64,000 nucleotides of DNA from Cornus controversa (lineage: Eukaryota; Streptophyta; Magnoliopsida; Cornales; Cornaceae), in assembly GCA_026545225.1 (NCBI GenBank), contig CM048845.1:87199033-87263032 (forward strand), written 5' to 3'. Shown in pieces: positions 11,933 through 23,092 of the stretch; the stretch's first letter is position 1, and every line of letters starts with the position of its first letter. Made by a program: the position numbers and the translations under genes. The notes under the pieces are model-generated. The model was not told the origin of the DNA. It saw only the letters and a list, made by a program, of their open reading frames with translations, and did not search any database.

Positions 11933-14900
11933 CATGTTATTGTGAACAAATCAGTCTGAAGCTTGCTATTCACTGTCAATGAATAGTTGAGAATAAGCTT
12001 TTTTCCCCTTCTTATTGTGGAATATTTCTTGAATCCTTTAACTTTGTGTTTTATTTCGTTTAAGTAGAGGATGTCAGATCTTTGCAGAGATGCTGGATGC
12101 TGGCTTGTTGTAGATAATACATATGAGTAAGTACATTAGTTTTTCCTTTTTCGAAACTCTTGGTATAACAATACTTTCTCATGTTGATTTTTCTACTATG
12201 CTTGAAGATATTGCCAATGACTGTTCTAGACATTACATGTGCAGGTACTTTATGTATGATGGTCTGAAACATTCCTGTGTGGAGGGCAATCACATAGTCA
12301 ACATTTTTTCCTTCTCTAAAGCATATGGGATGATGGGATGGCGAGTTGGATACGTAAGTAATGGTTGCTTTTCCTTATGATTAAACATTCTGATTATTCA
12401 CAAATCAGTTTGTTTTCTTCAGTGACAAATATTATTTGTTTGCTTCCTTTTGAAAGGAATATTAAGCCTGCTAAAAACAAATGGCATGATTACATAATGC
12501 TTAACTTGCATTCTCTTATTTCATAAGTGTTGATAAAATAAAATAAAATTGAAGAGAGAAATTAAATAAGAAGAACAGAAGAATATAACGTGGTTCAGCT
12601 ACCACGGTCTACATCCACGGCACACAGAGCCCAAAGCCTTACATCACTTTTATTATATTCTCTCTTAGTTTTGTTTACAATGACCACTTCTGTTTATAGG
12701 TTAAAGAATACACGTGATAAACATGGAAAATACATTAATGGAAGATTCCTAAAATCAATTGTAGTAACCTTTGTGGACGGGTGTGAGTGGGCGGGTGTAA
12801 AGACAGACACTGGGTTGATCTACCACACTGACAGGGTACAAGGTGCTCAATACCACATTGCATGGGTGTGGAAAAGGGGATGTGCTTATATGTAGTATGC
12901 TCTCTTCAAATGGTATGAGGCCTTTTGGGGTAAAACCCAAGAGCAAAACCGTACGGGCTCAGGCTCAAAGCGGATAATATCATACCATGTGTTGGAGCGG
13001 GGTATTACAGTTGGTATCAGAGTCTGAACCCAGCCGGAAGTGTGCCGATGAGGACGTCGGGCCTCGTAGGGGGGTGGATTGTAGTAACCCTTGTGGACGA
13101 GTGTGAGTGGGCGGGTGCGAAAATAGACACTGGGTTGAGCTACCACACTGACAGGGTACAAGGTGCTCAATCCCACATCGCCTGGGTGTGAAAAAGGGGA
13201 TGTGCTTATATATAGTATGCTCTCTTTAAATGGTATGAGGCCTTTTGGGGTAAAACCCAAGAGCAAAACCGTGCGGATTCAAGCCCAAAGCGGACAATAT
13301 CATACTATGTGTTGGAGCGGGGTATTACATCAATCCCTTAAATCATTCATATCAATCTTCTATCAAGGCTTAAATCACTCCAATAATATATTCTCCAACA
13401 ATAAGAAATTATTGTTTCTCTTCTTAAAATCGCAACACAAGACTCAAAAGAGGCTACTCTGACAGGATATTTTCCAAAGCCAAGATCTATCCTCGCACTG
13501 CCAGATTACACCATCAATATCTCATTGTGGAAGTTGTATCGTTTTGCAGTAGATGACTTTGTGCGATACTAGATTTTTTTATCTTCTGTAAGAATGCTAC
13601 ATGAATAATGTGTATTGTGAAATACTATTAATTTTTTGTGAGGTAATAAACCATGTCCTTTCCAAGAAAATGATTGTTATTTGCTTCTAAAATTTCTTCC
13701 TGTGCAAAGAATGATCTTTTAAAATTTCGAGTGGCCAAAATGGTTACAAACCCATGCTGCATGTGCTTATAAATGTAAATCATTTGAAAATGGCTTCTCA
13801 CTCTTGGACCATCATGTTTGACCTGATCAGTTCTAAACCATGCTCTCACCTTAAAATTTCCAAACATGATGAAAACTTCTAGTTTGAGGTGTAACATGAA
13901 CAGCTTTATCCCATATCCATGACTGACTCAATCTTAAGATCTTACTGTTTTAAACTGCATGTGTTGCACCTTTAGTGAGAAGATCTTTCACTCCATAATT
14001 CTCTTTATCTCTAGTTACATCATTATGCCATGATACTTGTCTACAATAGTAGCACCTTTTCTTTAGGAGACCCGAGGCATTACTCTTCTCGTAGTTGCAG
14101 AAAGTGGGATGGATTTGTTTAGGTTTTAGCTGGAGGAGTGGAAGAACAATAAGGCTGGAGTGCTTGAAGGAGGACTAGAGGAACAAAGGAAGGAATGTAA
14201 TTGTATGCATGATAGAGAGTAGGATGAGAATTCTTTTTGGTGCCAAACAACAGAATAATCCCTTTTTCTTATCTTCTTCCTTTGTTTTATTCATGCCCTC
14301 TCTTCCTATTATTTCATCTTATCTGATCTTAAAAGCCTAGCCTTTTAACCTCAATGATGTTTGTTTAAATTGTGAAGCTGTTTAACCTTAATAACATGAG
14401 TTTGAGCCAAAGAGCATACAATTTTTGTAAAAATAATGGTAAAAATTAGTTGTGTCTCTAGTCTACCCTTCCCAGCACCCCACATTGTTGGGAACTTGGG
14501 ACTGGCACTAGATGATGGCCTTTGGTATCATGAATCCAACCTCTTCTCATTTTTTCATGTTTTTTGTTCATACTGGCACTTGCATTTTCTTTCCCTTGCT
14601 TTGTGGTGGAAATATATTCTTTCTCACACGTACTTTCTGCTTTAGTTTTCATATTTAATACAAATATTATTAGTGCTGCTAATAAGAGTTTGTTATCTTT
14701 GTTTTCGCAGATAGCATATCCTTCAGAAGTGGAGGGGTTTGGAGCTCAGCTCCTCAAAATCCAAGACAACATTCCGATCTGTGCTGCTATAATCTCACAG
14801 CGCCTGGCTCTACACTCCTTAGAAATTGGACCTGAGTGGGTGACCGAACAGGTGAAAGACCTCATCAAGAACAGGACTCTTGTTTATAGAAGCATTATCA

Positions 14901-15164
14901 CCCCTGGGAGAAAATGCCGTTAGAGGTGGACAAGGTGCGGTTTACCTATGGGCAAAACTTCCAGATTGTTTTCTGGATGACTTTGAAGTAGTTCGCTGGC
15001 TTGCTCGGAGGCATGGGGTGGTTCTGATCCCAGGAAGTGCGAGTGGCTGTCCCGGGTACATTAGGATCTCATTTGGAGGGTTGATAGAGGATGACTGTCG
15101 AGTTGCTGCAGGGAGGCTGAAGAGAGGGTTAGAAGAACTGGTGAGAGACGGAATGGTACAGTGA
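7177..15164 (+). CDS. VAS1: VAS1/ISS1-type aminotransferase (class I/II, PLP), nine exons, two single-base disruptions
   Basis: Exons: 7177-7239, 7462-7509, 9385-9514, 9854-9913, 10980-11136, 11791-11897, 12068-12126, 12245-12353, 14711-15164. Introns are GT-AG. The protein of about 394 residues matches Arabidopsis VAS1/ISS1 (At1g80360) in length and along its whole course. Seen: the MGSSGML start, NPSG Asn ~176, Asp ~204 and Tyr ~207, Schiff-base Lys ~233 in SFSKAYGMMGWR, and the substrate-carboxylate Arg ~362 in GYIRISF. The known family moves the amino group from methionine to indole-3-pyruvate, lowering auxin precursor and ethylene substrate in the cytosol. Oddities: after the exon 3 acceptor there are five G where four keep frame (9385-9389), and exon 9 has one extra base at 14883-14887 (CTTGTTTATAGAA). 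Everything else is conserved, so this is either a very young pseudogene/allele or two sequence errors. Confidence 0.85.
10423..10599 (+). mobile_element. tRNA-derived SINE in aminotransferase intron 4
   Basis: The element has an A-box-like TAGTCAATTGGTA (10434-10446) and a B-box-like GTTCGAATCC (10479-10488) at pol III spacing. A unique body of about 110 bp and a terminal T run (10590-10599) follow. It does not fold as a full cloverleaf with a matched acceptor stem, so it is not a working tRNA gene. I found no clear target duplication. Confidence 0.5.
12528..13400 (-). mobile_element. Solo LTR (Ty1/copia-like) in intron 8, host of a nested TRIM
   Basis: The termini are TGTTGATAAA and ATTCTCCAACA on +, giving TGTTGGAGAAT..ATCAACA on -. 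A perfect 5-bp target duplication, ATAAG, lies at 12523-12527 and 13401-13405. Without the nested TRIM the LTR is about 298 bp. No internal retrotransposon sequence remains, so it arose by LTR-LTR recombination. Confidence 0.85.
12760..13329 (+). mobile_element. Complete TRIM element nested in the solo LTR
   Basis: Left LTR 12760-13009, right LTR 13080-13329 (250 bp each, TGTAGTAACC..GGTATTACA). A 70-bp internal region holds the primer-binding site TGGTATCAGAG (from 13012) and a polypurine tract (AGGGGGGTGGAT, just before 13080). A perfect 5-bp duplication TCAAT sits at 12755-12759 and 13330-13334. The element is non-coding by nature and structurally whole. The two LTRs differ at a modest number of sites, so it is not brand new. 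Confidence 0.92.
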
Positions 15165-15957
15165 CTGCCCTTTAGCAATTAATTCAATGCTGAAATGTAG
15201 TCCTGATCAATTGTTGCAAATCCACAGCTGGTGCGTTCTTGTTCTTAATAATTGGTGGGTTTCTGTTTGTGTAATTCATCTGAAACACTAATGCCCTTCC
15301 ATTACCAATAAAGTTTGCATGCTAAATCATTTATGAAGTATGACCATTACAATGTACATTTCTTGTGCACTTGCATTAATTGAGAGCACTGCTACCCCAG
15401 TTACGACTGTGACGATTGTGGCTCCTCTTAGGGTTCTTCCTCCTCCGCCTACCGCCCCGGCTTGTGGGTGAGGCCAACTGTTCAATTCTACGACTTGATT
15501 TTATGCCTCTTCTTTGCTGGGAATATAATATATATGATTGGTTAGAATTCAAACATGTATCAGAAGTTCCCTTTCTTTCCATGCAAGGTTGTTTACTGTC
15601 TCACTGCAGATAATGTTGGCTTGGTTAGTGATCAATGTGAGGCTCAGAGCTGGACAGTTCGCAAATGTCTAAAAAAACCAATTGCTATGCAAGGGCCTCT
15701 TATGTTATTCTGGTTGAACAAATATACTCTCAGAAGACTAGTTAGACACTCTTTTAACATGTTTTTGGCAAACATGGTATTAGAATAGGTAATGAGTAAT
15801 GACTAATGCATTGAGCCCAAATTTTATAGTCATAATTATATTAGGTGTGTTAAGAAGATATGGATAAGATAGATGTTTTAGGTACACATAGAATTTCTAT
15901 GTGATAGAATATAGATGAGTTTTTATATTGACAGTAATTATTCTCTTTCAAAGACAA
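15165..15957. other. 3' UTR of the aminotransferase and unexplained spacer
   Basis: A polyadenylation-signal match AATAAA lies at 15307-15312, about 145 bp after the stop codon. A GC-richer patch at 15390-15480 gives short ORFs on both strands that match no family I know. Nothing else is recognised. Confidence 0.4.
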
Positions 15958-16690
15958 TTTTTTTTTTTTTTTTTTACCAAAGCAAACAAGAGAGAAAAAC
16001 AGCTACACCTCAAAGCAGGCCTCTTCAAACGAGCCTGAGAGACACCAGGAGGTATAGACTCCCAACAAGAAACCAACCCAAAAGAGCGAGGAGCAGCATG
16101 GCAAGCTAAGCGCTAAGCTTCATGCGTTGCTCTATTCCCTATTCTTGGAACCCATTTGAGCTGGACATTTATGCAAAGCCCAAGAAGAGACTTACAATCT
16201 ACCAAGATTGAACTAAGAGTTTCTTCAGCAGGCACAAGACTAAGGACGGATTGACAATCTCCTTCAATGAACACATTTGACAAGTTCCCTTCCAAGCAAA
16301 ACATAATTGCACCACGAAGAATCAACCCCTCAGCCACTAAAGCAGAGTGAACATGATCAAAAGTAATGGATACAATTTTTTGCAAAACGCCCTCATGGTC
16401 CCAAAGGATAGCAGCGCCTCTACTTTCTTTTCGAACTTGGTCAAAAGAGGCATCAATATTCAATTTGACAAAACCCATAGGAGGAGGTGACCACTTCTGA
16501 CACGAAGAAGGGGAAATAAGTGGCAAGGGGTCAAGCTGCTTGAGTTGATTTCTAATCTCCTTGGCTTCAAAAAAAATCTTGAACAACTCTTTCCAAGTAA
16601 TCTCCAAGTAATATGCTCTTTGTATCGTTAATTCATTAATATTGACATCAGTAGTGGGGCATCTTTCGAAATCCATGTATAATACTAAAA
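15958..16690 (-). mobile_element. 3' end of a plant L1-type LINE: RNase H domain and poly(A)
   Basis: On the - strand an ORF (16676-16113) encodes an RNase H domain of the RVT_3 type: WSPPPMGFVKLNIDASF (Asp ~75), AEGLILRGA (Glu ~116), FIEGDCQSVL (Asp ~140) and the closing WVPRIGNRATHEA. This is the order expected at the C-terminus of plant LINE ORF2. An in-frame stop follows where family members usually continue. About 140 bp further a 19-base A run on the - strand (15958-15976 on +) marks the 3' end. No reverse transcriptase is present, so the piece is 5'-truncated. Confidence 0.75.
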
Positions 16691-19460
16691 TACAAGTTAT
16701 ATATTATTTATCCTCTCTCTCACAAGTGGACTATAAGTGAATATGTAAACATTTTTCCAAGTTGAACTTCTAATAAAGCAATGTTGCATGAGGAATGAGA
16801 GAAGTTTATATGTTTGAAGTGTGATATGACTTCCTCTCCCTTCCCTGCCCCTCCCCTCCTCCACTCACCATTAACCATCCCACTGTCCATTGCCAGACCT
16901 TCATGCCTCCACTTCAGGCCCAATAGAGGTTTACCTTTCCATTCCTCCTCTCCAGCATCCTTGAGGTCACGTATTGGATCAAAGTCTAGAAGTACTCTCA
17001 ATAGTCACTACCACAAACCACCACCACCACCACCCAAGCATCCTAAGACCACCTCAAAAAGCTTACTGCACTTCACTTCACCTCACCATTCTCAATCCAA
17101 GTTCTAAAACTCACAGATCATCTCACTCAGCGCCTCTTAACATTTCATCCCCAACACAAAGAAAGAAACTTTACAAGCCAGCTTTTGCCTCTCATACTGC
17201 CCATCCAAACCATATATCACCCCATTCACCATTTTTCATCTACCCACTCATCCAAAAAAGATGGAGCCCATAGTCCTCAAGTCAAAGCACTTGGTTCTGT
17301 TAACCAGCTTCCTCAAGAAACTGAAAACAGAGTCATTCTCACCTATAATAAAAGATGTTGTTAGGATATGGTTGTGAGCTATACAAGCTACAAGTCTTCA
17401 ATGAAGAATTTAGAAATGGGACTAAACAAGGATCTTCTTGAACAAGTTGAATGGTTGAGAGGGCATGTTGTTGGATGACTCCCATCGCAAGCAAGATTAA
17501 ATGCAAAAAAAAACATTTCCTCTTTTAGAATGGAAGTTACCACCACTCATGGATCCTCAAGCCACCATGCACCACCACCACAACCCAACAATTTTTCAAA
17601 TTCAAATTCAAAATTTTAAAAAACCCATCATCTTAATAACTGCCTTGCCCAACCCTATTTTACCTACAGTACCTGCTACCTACTGACAATGAGAACTTTC
17701 ACACAAAAGTTACAAAGATTGTTCCCAACATCCCAAACACAAAAAGAAACCCTTTGACTTACCAAACTGAGTCACATCCACCTATAGCTGTTACCCATCA
17801 ACCAATCATTAACCTTAATAGCCCATCTATGACTCTGCCTAACCCCATACCTCAATCTGAACATATCCAACCCCCCACTCCACCTACTCAGTAAACAAAA
17901 AAATGGTTAGAAGTTGTTGCAAATGTTGACTCTCCCAAAATGAACTTCCACCATTACAAGCATAACAATGAGGAGAAAGATAGCACCTTTGTACCCCCAG
18001 AATAAACTATAGAAGGAAAGAAGTATTAGTAGCCATACCTTTTGGGCTATTTTGTCCATGAAAAACCCCATTTGGCATTGTTCAGACTGAAGCAAAGAAG
18101 CTCTGGAGCAACTTTGGATTTCTTCAGGTTCTAGGAGATGGAAAAGGGATTTTTTTTTACTTCAAATTCAGATTTGAGAAAAACTGAATTAGGAAAGTAC
18201 TTCTAAATGGACCATGAACTATTGCAGGAAAATCAATTATCATCAAACAATGACACTTAAACTTTAAAGTTGAAAGCAACAAAGCTGAAGCTAACTCATC
18301 CCAGTTTAGATCAAACTGTTCAATGTCCCACTCTAATTTTGGACTGCCAAATGGTCTTAGCTTCATTGCTAGTTCCATTCGTAAACTACTTCATGTTGAT
18401 CAAGCTACTAAATCTAGGATAAAGCTCAGATTTGCCAGAATTTGTGTCCAAATCCGACTTGAATAGAAGCTTAGGGAAACCATTAAAGTCAAAATAGGGG
18501 ATGGAAAGTTTGAAACCATCCTTGTTGAATATTAGAGACTGCTAAGATTCTGTTTGACCTACAAATGCATGGATCACTCTATTTACTCCTGTAACCACAA
18601 AATGCAAGAAGGTACCACAGGAAGACTTATCTCTGCTCTAGCACCAACTATTCAGATAAAGGAATGGACTTTGGTTTCTAGAAAGCAAAAAAATGTCCTA
18701 CCTACTAAACCACTTGCTACCATCCAGCCAAGTTCTTCCTCCCCTTCTCAGAAAAGCCACAACTCATCTCATCATCAACATATCAACCAACCAAGTTCCT
18801 CATCATCCCCTCATTTATAGAATTCTAAGGTCCCCAATTCCACCTCCCCCCCCCCCCCCAAATCTTCTAGGTATCACATACCTCATAGTAAACCACTACA
18901 ACAAATCCCAAGCCTCATTAAACTTAGTAACAACATACAACCCATCCATTCCCACACTATTTTCACCAGCCTGAAAAAACCTCAATCTAGTTATAGATCT
19001 CTCACCCTTCAACATTCCACCAAACCTTAATGACAACAATCCAAGCACATCCCACCTATTGGACCCACTTGAACCACCATGCCTTTCAGGCCAAACTAGA
19101 TTCTTGGAACTGCAAGGGGGTTGAGAATGAATGCAAATATGATTTTGAGCTTAATGATAATGAAGAAGCAATAGATGGCAATTGTGACATGGAAGTCATA
19201 AACTCAAGTGACTCTATCTCTTTCTCTTATTCAAGCATTAACAGTAAGAAAAACCAAAGAAAACTCTAGAAGGAAAAATGAGGAAAAGAAGAAAATAAAA
19301 TGGAAGCAAACAGCTAGAATACAAGGTAACCCTCTCAAGGGTCTCAAGCTACTGAAATGCATTTCCAAGGGCCCAAAACTTCCTTTACTCTAATGTCAGT
19401 TGCTGCATGGAACATTAGGGAATTGAATGGCCCTTCAAAACAGGTAGAAATCAAAATATA
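16691..19460 (+). mobile_element. 5' part of a LINE in opposite orientation: ORF1 remnant and start of ORF2
   Basis: Reading rightward, a proline/serine-rich ORF1 N-terminus (about 16814-17690) leads to a decayed DUF4283-like domain (about 18200-18440, e.g. GLSFIASSIRKLLHVDQATK) and a Cys/His knuckle remnant (about 18560-18600). At 19393 ORF2 begins with the endonuclease start WNIRELNGPSKQVEIK and stops abruptly near 19457. Several stops interrupt ORF1. The sequence ends on the 3' side, the opposite of ordinary LINE truncation. Together with the RNase H/poly(A) piece on the other strand this suggests one insertion with a twin-priming inversion. Confidence 0.7.
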
Positions 19461-20065
19461 CAGATTATATTTTACTAACTAATATTTAAATTCCAAGTTT
19501 ATAAAACTGAAAATTTTATCAAATACTCGTATTATATATTTAGTAAATATTCTAATATGTATACAGCTTGTGGCTTTCTGTGCGTATATGCTTGTAACTT
19601 ATTTTTAGTTTGCACACTCTCTCATGATAATCAAAATACTGTATCCAAGCAAAGATGGCCATTAAAATCATATCCAAACAATTGCAATTGTATCCGATAC
19701 AATGACAAAGCAAGCAAAACTTGTCTATCTACAAAACTATTTCAATGAGGAATTATTTTTGTGGACAAAAATATGTGGAGATTGAAAAGAGGAAAAATTA
19801 TAGAAAAATATTGACAGAGAAAAAAGAAAAAGGAGAAAAAAATGAGATGAGATTAAAACAAAAAAAAAGGAATTGGTGGGTGGAAAAAAAAGGAAAAAAA
19901 AAAGAGTATTGAAAATGAAAGATAGAAAGAAAAAGAAAATGAAAAGGAAAGAGAGAGGAAAGACAAAGATACTCAAGCGGTGGGTTGTGAAAGGAAAAAT
20001 CCAAGTGTCTTTAAATCTAGGAGCTGAGCCCTAGAAACTAATGTCAAGGGGGATGGGCTAAGCCC
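19461..20065. other. AT-rich spacer with a purine-rich tract
   Basis: There is no recognisable gene. About 19780-19975 is almost pure A/G on the + strand (GAAAAAG-type runs), giving spurious Phe-rich ORFs on the - strand. Confidence 0.5.
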
Positions 20066-20068
20066 TAA

Positions 20069-21060
20069 TGCTGTGTTTGATACGCGTGAATGGAATGAAA
20101 TAAAATTGAAAATGGAATAAAGTTGGGAATGGGAATGGAATGGAATGACCATTCTCATTCTATTGTTTGGTTGCAAATATGAAATGAAGTTGGAATGAAA
20201 TAAATTTTAAATCAAATTCTCCAAAATACCCCTTCTAGTGACAAATAAATTAAACCAACAAATATGTGATGGTGGAGGAAGATGGCAATGTAAAGGTGGT
20301 GGCGAGGTGTGGTGTTGGAGGTGGTGAAGGAAGGTGGTGATGTGGAGGTTGTGGTGGTGGAGGAAGGTGGCGATGTGGTGGTGGTGGTGGTGGTGGTGGA
20401 GGAAGGTGGCAATGTGGAAGTAGTGGAGTGATGTTGTGGGGGATGGCGGTGGAAGAAGGTGGCGATGTGGCAGTAAGGATGGTAGCGGCAATGTGGAGGT
20501 GGTGGAATAGTGTGGTGGGGGTGGCGATGGAGGAAGGTGATGATGTGGCGGTGTTGCGATAGGGGTGGTGGCGGCAATGTGGAAGTGGTGTGGTGGGGGT
20601 GTCGGTGGAGGAAGGTGGCGATGTGGCGGTGGTGCAATAGAGGTGGTGGTGGCAGTGATATGGTGGGGTGGCAGTGGAGGTGGTGGTGAAGGAAGGTGGA
20701 GGTGGTGGCAATGCGATGTGGTGGCACCGGCGGCGGTGGTGGTGGTGGAAGAAGGTGGCGATAAGGAGATGGTGGTGTGGTGGAGTAAGAAGGTGGTCGG
20801 TGATGTGGGGGTGGAGGTGGCAGTGATGGTAGAGCCGGTGGAAGTGGTGGTGGTGGTGGTGATGGAGGTGAAGGATTTTTTAGTCATATGATTTTTTTTT
20901 TTTAATCTTATTGGGAATGGATGCTCATTCCATAGGTTTAACTATAGAATGAATTTTCATTCATGGGAATGGCCATTATCACCTTAAAATTCATACCAAA
21001 TAAAGGAATTATTAGAATGGACATTTCATTTCATTTCATTCCAGCGTACCAAACACAACA
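20069..21060. mobile_element. Non-autonomous TIR transposon (PIF/Harbinger, Tourist-like) carrying a GGT/GGA minisatellite
   Basis: The termini are TGCTGTGTTTGATACGC and, inverted, TGTTGTGTTTGGTACGC, each followed by GAATGGAATGAAAT-like subterminal repeats. The element is flanked by TAA (20066-20068 and 21061-21063), the 3-bp target duplication typical of PIF/Harbinger. The centre (about 20279-20872) is a degenerate GGTGGTGGA/GGAAGGTGG array, nearly free of C on the + strand. No transposase is present. The long Pro/His/Thr ORFs on the - strand are products of this array. Confidence 0.75.
20279..20872 (+). repeat. GGT/GGA-rich degenerate minisatellite
   Basis: About 590 bp of variations on GTGGTGGAGGAAGGTGGCGATGT. 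Longer units (GGAGGAAGGTGGCGATGTGG) recur many times. The strand is G-rich and could favour G-quadruplex structures; that is inference. Confidence 0.85.
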
Positions 21061-21590
21061 TAAGAGAATTACCTTTATAGGTAACCCAACATTTGTGATT
21101 GAAGATCCCATGAAGAAGATTTAATGTGGTACAAATAATATGCACTACATGACTCATATACAACACTCTATATTTAGGAAGTTTCTCATGAAGACTCTCT
21201 CCTACCCATTTCTAAAGCACAATGTAGTGTTACATAACGTTAGGAAGAGCAGTGCCCTAAATGAATCCAAGGCATAATCTTGCAAGATATATGTCACATA
21301 TATCTTTGGAGGATTCACCTAAGTGGGAGCGTCATGAAGTCGTGACTTCGAAAATTGGGCTATTTTCGAGAGTTCTCATGAGAAACAACATACCAAAACA
21401 TGGCCATGAATAGAGCTACCCTGCAACCGAAGTCTATTATCAATACCGTGTGTGATATATAGAAGTTTGGTTCAAAGGGTTGGGTTCAAGACATAGTTTG
21501 CCCATATTTCTCAAATGAAAACTATCAACACTTAGTGTAGGTTCAAGCCTCATAAACACCTACACCCATGGCATGGTATAAAGTTGCCTG

Positions 21591-21627
<37 letters not shown>

Positions 21628-21894
21628 TTTTATTAAAATATGTGAAGACGTATTGTCATAAATATTTTAATAAAGAAACATAAATATTATTTATAGTGGT
21701 TTTTTTTACGAGAGTTATGGTGAATTTTATTATAAAATTAAATAATTAGTATCATTATTACCCTAAAAGGTGTCACACTCGATCTACATAAAGATGTCTC
21801 CACCGTATCTTGTGGGTTTCTACTTCTAAACATTCTTTATTCCTTTACATATATTGTTCTTTCTTTCCTTCTAGTAACGTGTTATATTTGTCTC

Positions 21895-21941
<47 letters not shown>

Positions 21942-22989
21942 AGGTTACCTACTTTGATGAGTTTATGGGTAAAGAGACGTGGATGTTGTTATTCCATCTT
22001 TCTTCGGACTTGTGACATGGTGAATTTTATTATAAAAACAATTAGTATCATTATTGAACTAGGATCCTCTGAGTTAAATCTCCTCTATATTATCCTAAGT
22101 TAAACAATATACTGTTGACCGTGTTATTTTATTCAAATTTAAGTCTACAAACATGATGTTGGAAACACGATTATTAAAGAAATCCAAAATACATTGTTAT
22201 GAGAATAAACTTAATGGATGGCATTAGAAAACGGAACAAACATGAGAGAATGAACAAGTTTTGAAACAGTTTTACCAAAATAAATACTACTAGTCGATCA
22301 CAATCAGCCATCAAGTTTTCTAATCAAATAACATTTATAATTTAACATAAGAGAAACTAGCACTTGAACTCTATATGTCCACCAATTTTTATTTTTTTAT
22401 CTATTTGAGGAAATTTTTTATTGTGAAGCGACGCAGATATCGTGGGCTTCTACTTGTAAACATTCTTTATTCCTTTAAATATATTGTTGTTTCTTTCCTT
22501 CGGGTAACGTGTTATATTTCTCTCATATTTATATGTGTTTAAATACATACACATATTTACGAGGTTATCTAGTGAGATGAGTTTATGATAACGTGACATA
22601 AAAATGGTTATTTCATCTTTTTTGAGATGCGCGTAGAGGGACACCGCTACCAAGCTTATGATCGAGTTGTATCTTGTAGCCTATAATACAGTGAAAATCT
22701 GTAAGTGAGGAAGAAGTATCTCCTAACACCTCTCAGTCTCAATCACGAGTATCTTAACTTTCTTACCTTTATGCAATCTATTTTATTTTCATATATATGA
22801 TTATAAATTATTAATATTTGATTATTATAATTATTCAAATTGACTTTCTACATCCCAATACTATACAGTTTATATTTAATATAATTGCTTGAATTTCTGG
22901 GGGGGAAAAAAGATAGTAAAGCCTTTTTTATTTAAAATTTTGTTTTATTTTAAGTAAAACATGTTTTTTTCGGAAATAATCAAATCACA
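21061..22989. other. Intergenic region with a ~200 bp dispersed duplication
   Basis: The segments about 21811-22006 and 22441-22629 are diverged direct copies (TTCTTTATTCCTTTA..ATATTGTT..GTAACGTGTTATATTT..GATGAGTTTATG). A second short motif, GGTGAATTTTATTATAAAA, recurs at about 21719 and 22019. AT and CT microsatellites are at about 21594-21622 and 21896-21940. No coding region is recognised. Confidence 0.55.
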
Positions 22990-23092
22990 TTATCCAAAGC
23001 ACTTAATTAAGAAAAGCCAGAACATAATTAAACATACATATATAAATATATAGAAATAGATAACAAATATTGTTGTAGGCCAAAGAAGGATC

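Noticed and set aside
12590-13462. Open frames of 99-126 codons in VAS1 intron 8
   Set aside because: All are translations of TRIM or solo-LTR DNA and recur wherever the TRIM occurs.
14942-15178. Antisense open frame over VAS1 exon 9
   Set aside because: It is the shadow of a conserved coding exon on the other strand.
16814-18974. Possible host proline-rich protein gene
   Set aside because: The downstream DUF4283-like domain, zinc knuckle and LINE ORF2 start identify it as LINE ORF1, with internal stops.
20207-20887. Long Pro/His/Thr-rich open frames on the - strand and Gly/Val-rich frame on +
   Set aside because: They are translations of a GGT/GGA minisatellite inside a TIR transposon. 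Several frames are open at once and none resembles a protein family.
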